From Lingula anatina (taxonomy: Eukaryota > Brachiopoda > Lingulata > Lingulida > Lingulidae), in contig NW_019776073.1 in NCBI RefSeq assembly GCF_001039355.2, forward strand, positions 1-64,000: 64,000 bases of DNA. The letters are read 5' to 3'. The notes below the pieces were generated by a model that was given only the letters and a program-made list of their open reading frames with translations, was not told the origin of the DNA and searched no databases. This document shows, one piece after another, positions 58,901-64,000 of the stretch; within the stretch, counting starts at the first letter, position 1, and each line of letters starts with the position of its first letter. The translations under genes and the position numbers were made by a program.

Positions 58901-60742
58901 ATGTTTAGGACCAAAGGACACTTCCAGAGCTATGCAGAGGTATCCTGTGAGATTCCAGAATCTCCCGTACACAAAGGTCAGTTCAATCACTTTAAACAAT
59001 CCCTGGTGTCAACGTTTTCACTGCCATACTGCAGAATGTTTCCCAGCTTTGTGTCGAAACAGTAGTTTGCTTTGTGTTTGAAAATTACACCCCATTTCCA
59101 TAGATCTTTAGATCGATCTATCCCTATGGGCAGTCTCACTATATTACTCTCAGCTTGGCCGTCTTAAGCGTCTGTCCCGCCTACTAAAAGCTGTAAGGGG
59201 GTAATTAACTATGGTGCCCGCTCGACTGACTGCAATTTAGCGTGAACCCCCAGGGAGTTAGGTCGATCTAAAACTTAATCTTTATATCGATCTAAATCTC
59301 TGGGAAAGCACCCTTAGACCTACTAAACTTGTTAAACATAAACCAGTACAAGCATGCGTTAACGTACCGTCGACGTTTCGTTTGTATTTATTAATAATAC
59401 CTGGCTTCCATACTGTTATATATGTTACAAGCGTAGTTACATATAGGTCTATAGGTACTTCTGGGTCCCTCCAATTTAAATATGAGTTGAGTATGAGTAT
59501 TTTAGGCAAGGAAATACATATTACCTCACCCTTTTATTTATTTAGTTATTTAACAACTTCGGACAAACTGAATATATTTATCAAGGCATGTCCTAACTAG
59601 ATGCAGTGGAAAATTTTCATGTACACAGGCGTAAAATGTTTTACCACGGGCTTTAAAGAAATTGACTGAAGAAATCACCACTGTGGATTGAACTGTTGTC
59701 TTTCTTGTTTCGTTTTTGAGAATTTTTTCCCTCTTTTGATCTTTGAAAATATTTTGAGTAGGATTGAAGACCTCTTCTACCTACCAGATATCGGTCTCCA
59801 GTGACGGCACCACGTGGAGCAGTGACGTCACGTTTGTTGTCTATGACTCACTGTGTCAGATATGTGGTGCTGATGGGACATGCACACTGAAGGTAAACCG
59901 TTTCCACTCTTTTGCACTCCATACTGCAGGTATGAGACCCTGCTTAACCCTGTTTATCCCACGTTTTTGAACCAATATCAATACATAAATGTATGGACCC
60001 TCCAGCCCCAAGGTGTCATAAACATAGATTGTGGCAGCGCCACAGTTGTGTGAATTTGGTTTAAAATTTATCTTAAAAGTACTTTTTAAAAATAATATTG
60101 TTAAAAATTTTGCCATGAACAATTTTTGACAGTAAGACTCTTACTAAGAGGTATTGAATGACATTTTAATGGATTTTTCAGTCCCGGACCTGCAGTATAA
60201 ATGGCAAGTGTTATGCTGCCGGGGAACACAATCCTGTCAATAGAGGGAGTATGTGTATACCCTCCCTGACAGCCTCCGATTGGTCATCAAGTAAGACACA
60301 TGCTCTGTAACCTCCCCCCCCCCCCCCCCCTTTTACACTGGATAGCGTCTTTTCTGCGTCCTTTGTGACACCATTAAACTGGCATCGCCGTGGTTGTAGA
60401 AAAGAGACACAAGCTTTGGTTGCAGAAATAGGAGGTCAATGATTGGCCAGTTTTCGGCACGTAAAGTATTTTTTACTCTCAAAGGCGGCCGTATTACGGG
60501 ACGCAGAAAGGACGCAGTCCTGGGTAAAGGGGGCTTAATGAACACATGTACGAACACTGGCACTCCATAAAATTAATTGTTTGTTGGTTTTACATTATGA
60601 TTATACATGAATATCCTCTCTATTTTTGATAAAAGTTTAGAATTGAGTAATAGTAAAAAGAGGAATACGAGTATTATTAAACTTGCAATAAGACAAAAAT
60701 GTTTTAAACATGATTGAATGTGACATATCTATTCCAGCTTAA
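44900..60742 (+). CDS. VWDE-like secreted protein, paralogue 2 (D8C, VWD, EGF)
   Basis: Coding exons: 44,900-44,933; 45,463-45,696; 46,549-46,725; 46,986-47,127; 47,472-47,598; 48,382-48,477; 49,293-49,434; 50,028-50,233; 52,254-52,330; 52,604-52,667; 53,158-53,370; 53,820-54,025; 54,296-54,443; 54,919-55,042; 56,238-56,401; 56,884-56,992; 57,128-57,163; 57,641-57,797; 58,136-58,238; 58,877-58,976; 59,762-59,892; 60,182-60,290; 60,738-60,742. They make 967 residues; exon count, lengths and phases equal paralogue 1 except for one extra codon in exon 3. Order: signal peptide MVALIFLALITGLIVA, D8C, Ig-like/beta region, a single VWD, EGF-like, C-terminal Cys region ending ASDWSST. With one VWD set and a nearly gap-free exon map, this is the better reference for the pair. 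Confidence 0.88.
45337..45371. repeat. (GT)n microsatellite
   Basis: Intron 1 repeat, orthologous in position to 22,893-22,924 and followed by GGTT units. Confidence 0.9.
45463..46725 (+). CDS. D8C domain exons of VWDE-like gene 2
   Basis: Exons 45,463-45,696 and 46,549-46,725. Same motifs as paralogue 1 (DPDPCTNYVTL, WYRMV, GCGTDRPVWLKG, THPTVADGIVSRKAC, CC, YCS). The loop after RKAC is one residue longer and differs (VPNFTEEYKP), the most variable spot between the two proteins. It contains an NFT sequon for possible N-glycosylation. Confidence 0.85.
46413..46523. repeat. (CT)n(AT)n and (TATC)n microsatellites
   Basis: CT and AT runs at 46,413-46,483, then a TATC tract at 46,497-46,521, just before exon 3. 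Confidence 0.9.
48612..48870. mobile_element. MITE inserted at TTAA, present only in paralogue 2
   Basis: Ends agggatgataactcttcg and, inverted, cgaagagttattatccct, with TTAA on both sides (48,608-48,611 and 48,871-48,874). The single empty TTAA is at 26,518-26,521 in paralogue 1. It belongs to the same family as 25,391-25,704 but is in the opposite orientation, judged by its subterminal sequence. Confidence 0.8.
51276..51944 (-). pseudogene. Discoidin gene B, 5'-truncated relic in VWDE-like gene 2 intron
   Basis: The last exon (51,276-51,413) is still open and ends in a stop; its acceptor AG is kept. The 3' part of the middle exon (51,868-51,944) retains its donor. Homology then ends abruptly at 51,944, and the sequence continues with DNA equivalent to about 31,945 of the first intron. 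The signal-peptide exon and most of the discoidin exon are therefore deleted. The last exon has changes such as LFSRNSD and FVSFWPIKW that alter conserved positions. No product is expected. Confidence 0.85.
52254..54443 (+). CDS. VWD domain exons of VWDE-like gene 2 (single set)
   Basis: Exons 52,254-52,330; 52,604-52,667; 53,158-53,370; 53,820-54,025; 54,296-54,443. GDPHCTPFD, CICGVAAREGND and GICGVFNGNGSDDL are present. Only one set exists here, which argues that the doubled set in paralogue 1 is recent or artefactual. Confidence 0.88.
54692..54918. other. Assembly gap (90 N) between two versions of the same intron end
   Basis: N at 54,778-54,867. To its left, poly-T, 'taaataagtacttttt' and a degraded start of exon 15 (54,747-54,777) appear. 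To its right the same poly-T, 'aaataagtactttt' and the intact exon (54,919) follow. The left version carries several clustered mismatches, typical of a low-quality contig end. Confidence 0.8.
55516..55965. repeat. Minisatellite, 32-base unit made of two 16-base halves
   Basis: About 14 units of 'gtaacggtagagggga' plus 'gtaa(c/g)gatgtggggaa' with few substitutions. It lies in the intron between exons 55,042 and 56,238 of VWDE-like gene 2 and has no counterpart in gene 1. Long minus-strand open frames rich in Ser, Pro, Thr and Tyr are a by-product. Confidence 0.9.
57641..57797 (+). CDS. EGF-like exon of VWDE-like gene 2, with a seventh cysteine
   Basis: Encodes CSTPCKNGTCVNGACVCDKN then CVGDDC. 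The Trp of paralogue 1 is Cys here, giving an odd number of cysteines in the module. All else in the exon, including phases, is the same. Confidence 0.85.
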
Positions 60743-61418
60743 ACTACCGTGATGTTCGCACGCGAAATTCAACGGTAACCAATAACAAGGGGAAAATACA
60801 AACGTGTGACAAGAACTCACTTAGAGAAACAATTTCAATTATTGAAATAGCTTTGGTTTGCGTCTTATATAAAACAGTATGGTTATTAAATGCTCCGCAT
60901 GCAGCTTTTAAAGGTCGTCAACACAACTTGTGTGCCTTAATGAAGGAGGTCCTTCATTGAAGGTGTAATGAACAATGAACTTTGATGGCTGGAGAAAAGC
61001 CACTGATTGTCTGAAATATCTAATGTTGTCTTAAATGAGTAGAATTATTGATGAGATTAAAATTTGCATTCAACCTCCCTTTTTTTTGCATATTTGGTTC
61101 ATGCTTCACTTCTGTTTAAAATGAATAAATTCACGATGCAGTCTAAATATATATTGTCTGTTGTTTTCTAATGCAAGAAACAGGTTATATAAACTAAACA
61201 AATATTTTGAATTTTCATAGACAGATGCTTCAATTGCTGCTGAATAAGAAAGTATATTAAATGTCCAAACTTTTCATTTTGCACAATTTCAATTCGAAAT
61301 GATAAATTTCTTTTAAACAGGAAATACTAAGTCAATTTTAATGAAATGACATTTTCCAATGAAACAAATAATCAGAGTTCTTTAATTTTGAACCCCCCAA
61401 AAAAACCTGGATGAGTGG
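60743..61418. other. 3' UTR of VWDE-like gene 2 and convergent intergenic spacer
   Basis: Resembles 42,751-43,180 up to about 61,180. It contains the probable poly-A signal at 61,124-61,129 and then spacer before the convergent discoidin gene C. Confidence 0.5.
61124..61129 (+). terminator. Putative polyadenylation signal, VWDE-like gene 2
   Basis: AATAAA in the same context as 43,135-43,140, about 380 bases after the stop. Confidence 0.6.
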
Positions 61419-62625
61419 TTAGCAACCAAGTATGTCAGCTCTCATGGCAATGTAGGCGTACCATTTCATTGGCAGGATGCGGACAAAGCGTGCTTGGATA
61501 TGAGGCACTAGATCATGCCTAACGATGGTATTACGGTCCGAGTTGCCAGAAAAGTGCTGAAATAGTGGGCAACAGACATTTAAAATACATGAAATAAGAA
61601 TCTCCTGTAAACAATTGTAATATCATTTCGGACGCCTAATTGTTGAGCATTAATCTGAACCGTTACGCCACAATATATCGAACCATTGTTTAACATTATA
61701 ACAAATTCCCAAAAATACACAAAATCGTTTACTTCCCTCAATTAAGGAACTCTTCAATACCTTATCTTTTCCGTCCCCATCTTGATAGGTAGTCCATGTA
61801 GACCCAGAAACGCTGTACTGCAGTTTGTATTCAGTTACCCAATTGTTGTAGCGATCGGCACGCCCCATAGTCAAGACGGCGGTTATAACTCTTATTGTGC
61901 CCAGGTCAAATTGAATCCATTGGTTCTGATTCTTAAGTTGCGCAGCCGCTGGTACCCATGCCCATGTAGAATTCAGATTGATCGCGTATTGTGACCCAGA
62001 TGAGTAGACGCTGGACGCTGTTATGGCTTTTTTTGGGATAGGGTCGCTTCCGAACACGAGACGATGGCTGCACGCTGCAAGGTGAGCATGTGTTTGAATA
62101 TATATATGTAAAGACATTCCTATGGATGTAAGCTAAGATTACTGAGAATTCAGCGATCAATCTTCGAACAATAGACACCTACACTGTATATGTTTTGTAG
62201 AAGAGCTGCCTTTCTAAACATACCAAAATCTATCTGTTTAAGTTTTAAATTTAAAAAAAATCAATAAAATTGTATTTCCACTACAGTTCCGCGTGTTTTA
62301 TTATCTTACCTGCTTGACACTTGATGCTCAAATCCACCAGGTCATAGTATATCTCCATGGCCGCTCTTAACAACATCACATAGGTCAAGTCCCTTTTAAT
62401 CAACCTGAGATTTGCCTCCAGGGAAAGAACCTCGTCGGGGCAATAGCGCGCAATATGCTTGAGTAACGCGTGATTCAGAGAGCGAATTTCGTACAATTTT
62501 CCGCGAGCCAGTGCCTCGCGGTAATTGTTGCGGAAATAGCCTTTCGGGACAGCCGACCATGCGAAGTGGACACAGGCGAGGAAAGTGAGAAAGAACAAAA
62601 ACGGGAAACAGCAGAACGCCTTCAT
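61419..62625 (-). CDS. Secreted discoidin (F5/8 type C) protein C
   Basis: Three coding exons: 62,310-62,625; 61,761-62,074; 61,419-61,556, joined in phase 1 and phase 0 as in gene A, for 255 residues. Exon 1 has a signal peptide (MKAFCCFPFLFFLTFLACVH) and a helical segment (KLYEIRSLNHALLKHIARYC) clearly homologous to gene A. Exons 2-3 form one F5/8C domain with ITASSVYSSGSQYA, NQWIQFDLG, RVITAVLTMGR, YKLQYS and FVRILPMKWYAYIAMRADIL then GC-stop. Middle and last exon lengths equal gene A exactly (314 and 138). It is convergent with VWDE-like gene 2, only about 290 bases from that gene's poly-A signal. An extracellular binding role is inferred from the domain. Confidence 0.87.
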
Positions 62626-62639
62626 GACTCCCTCTTGGT

Positions 62640-64000
62640 ATTAGGTAGAAGGCAAGTCAAGGGAACTTACAATCTGCCTGCCTGTTGCGGTGAATTATTA
62701 TTAATATATATATCCATCAGCATGTTTTTCTTAAAAGATAATAATCTGTATTCCCTTACAACTGCGTGGCCTGTCAATTATTTTTGTCGTGGTTGTGTAA
62801 AACTAGAACCTCTGATAGAATAAAAGATCAAGTTCAAGGCATATGCATGGAAATGAATGGAAATACAAAGATAAGTAAGCGAAAGACTAACAAGCCAACA
62901 ACCAAGAAAGAAAGAAAGAAAAAAGAGAGAATGAATGACTAAAAGATAGGAAGGAGAAAAGAAAGAAGTGAGAGTGGGTGTAATAGATTACATACTAGCA
63001 CTAGTACATTTTATATACACCGTGAAACATTAGGGATGCATCCATGTATCATTTCAACCTCTTTCGACTGCTGTTCAAAATTTTTCAAAGAAATAAAAAA
63101 AAGAAATTGAACAAGAAAATCCTTGCCAAATTTTAGCAGTATTTTGTAATTAAATTGTTCAAAACTTATTTTAATAATGTGTTAATAACTCGTGTAATTG
63201 CCTTAATGCTGAACCCTTCGAGCATATTCAAGGCGAAAGCGGAAAGATATAGAATAAAGGTGAAAATACTAGAGCTTGAAGGGAAGACTGAAAGATAAAT
63301 AGGAAAAGGAATGCACATGCCTACGAATTGCCCGATATTATTTCAACAGCATATTTATTTTTGTGTGATCAGGGGCAAATATTATGACTGACCGATTGTC
63401 ATTTTTTGTTGATACATGAAACCCTCCCACAAGATTACTGCCACACTCCTTACTGACTTTCCTTATGAAAATTGTTTCATATTGTCCAACTCAGCAACTG
63501 AACAATTGACAACACTTGTTAACACACACACCTCGTCTCCGTTAAATGATCAAGTTTCTTCGAAACTGTGTAGGATCTATGGTTGCATGTTGGAGGTATC
63601 ATATGATCTATTCTACAATGATAATTAGATCTGAAAAGTTAGTGTCTGGTTTAGGAGTGTGAACAATGTAAATTCGATAAACCTTCAAAACAACACCTCG
63701 GCATTCAGCGTTGCCATATGTCTTACCATTATTCAATTTTGTAACATTTTGCACGCCGTAGGTTCTTATCCACATTAGTACTGCATGTTAAACGACGAGC
63801 GTTCCCAGTCCACATTGTATTACATGTTAAACGACAAGCCTTTCCGGGTCCGCAGCTTGAGTGAAATGCTCTTTGTGTGTGTGTGTGTGTGTGTGGGGGA
63901 GGTGGGGGGGGGGACGTCTGTCTGATGGAGATGGTGAAAAGAAAAGACTTATATAAATATCTCCATACAAAATATTTTATATAATATTGCCCCTCGACCC
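62640..64000. other. Upstream region of discoidin gene C; no further gene seen
   Basis: An AT-rich 'atatatat' at about 62,703-62,712, some 80 bases upstream of the gene C start, could serve as a minus-strand TATA box, but this is weak. A (GT)n run at 63,874-63,893 is followed by G runs. The open frame at 63,416-63,628 has no recognisable content. Confidence 0.4.

Noticed and set aside
62470..62823. Plus-strand frame of 117 residues
   Set aside because: Antisense shadow of discoidin gene C exon 1 extended into its upstream flank.

Overview
The window looks like genomic DNA from a marine invertebrate animal. Genes are split into many small exons with GT-AG introns, the DNA is AT-rich, microsatellites and decayed non-LTR retrotransposons are frequent, and several sequence pairs look like unmerged alleles of a heterozygous genome. 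The gene families (a D8C + VWD + EGF secreted protein of the VWDE type, discoidin lectin-like proteins, a TP53I3/PIG3-type quinone oxidoreductase) and a 2A-bearing L1-like ORF1 fit a mollusc or other lophotrochozoan. Amphioxus or a hemichordate cannot be excluded from sequence alone.

Layout. 1-1.9 kb: no gene seen. 1.9-6.0 kb: two internally deleted, decayed copies of a non-LTR retrotransposon (SGNH/GDSL esterase, start of an endonuclease, reverse-transcriptase tail) flanking a fragment of another element with a 2A ribosome-skipping motif. 6.5-8.4 kb: decayed OTU-like and unrecognised ORFs. 9-10.5 kb: short tandem and direct repeats. 11.1-17.3 kb, minus strand: an eight-exon PIG3-like quinone oxidoreductase, 338 residues after splicing; exons 2-4 are present twice around a single N, which I read as an unmerged contig overlap. 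17.3-22.4 kb: intergenic repeats.

22.4-43.2 kb and 44.9-61.1 kb, plus strand: two tandem paralogues of a VWDE-like secreted protein, each with 23 coding exons (966 and 967 residues). All splice phases agree and the stop codons match. In the first paralogue the five VWD exons occur twice around a single N, again probably two alleles placed end to end. 

A small minus-strand gene for a secreted protein (signal peptide, helical region, one F5/8 type C domain; three exons) lies inside an intron of the first VWDE paralogue. A 5'-truncated relic sits in the matching intron of the second, and an intact third copy lies convergent just downstream of it. VWDE-like and discoidin proteins are both extracellular, so the locus is a cluster of duplicating secreted, possibly adhesive or recognition, proteins. 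That functional reading is inference.

Comparing the two paralogues reveals clean filled and empty sites for several short mobile elements, a minisatellite expansion and a deletion breakpoint.
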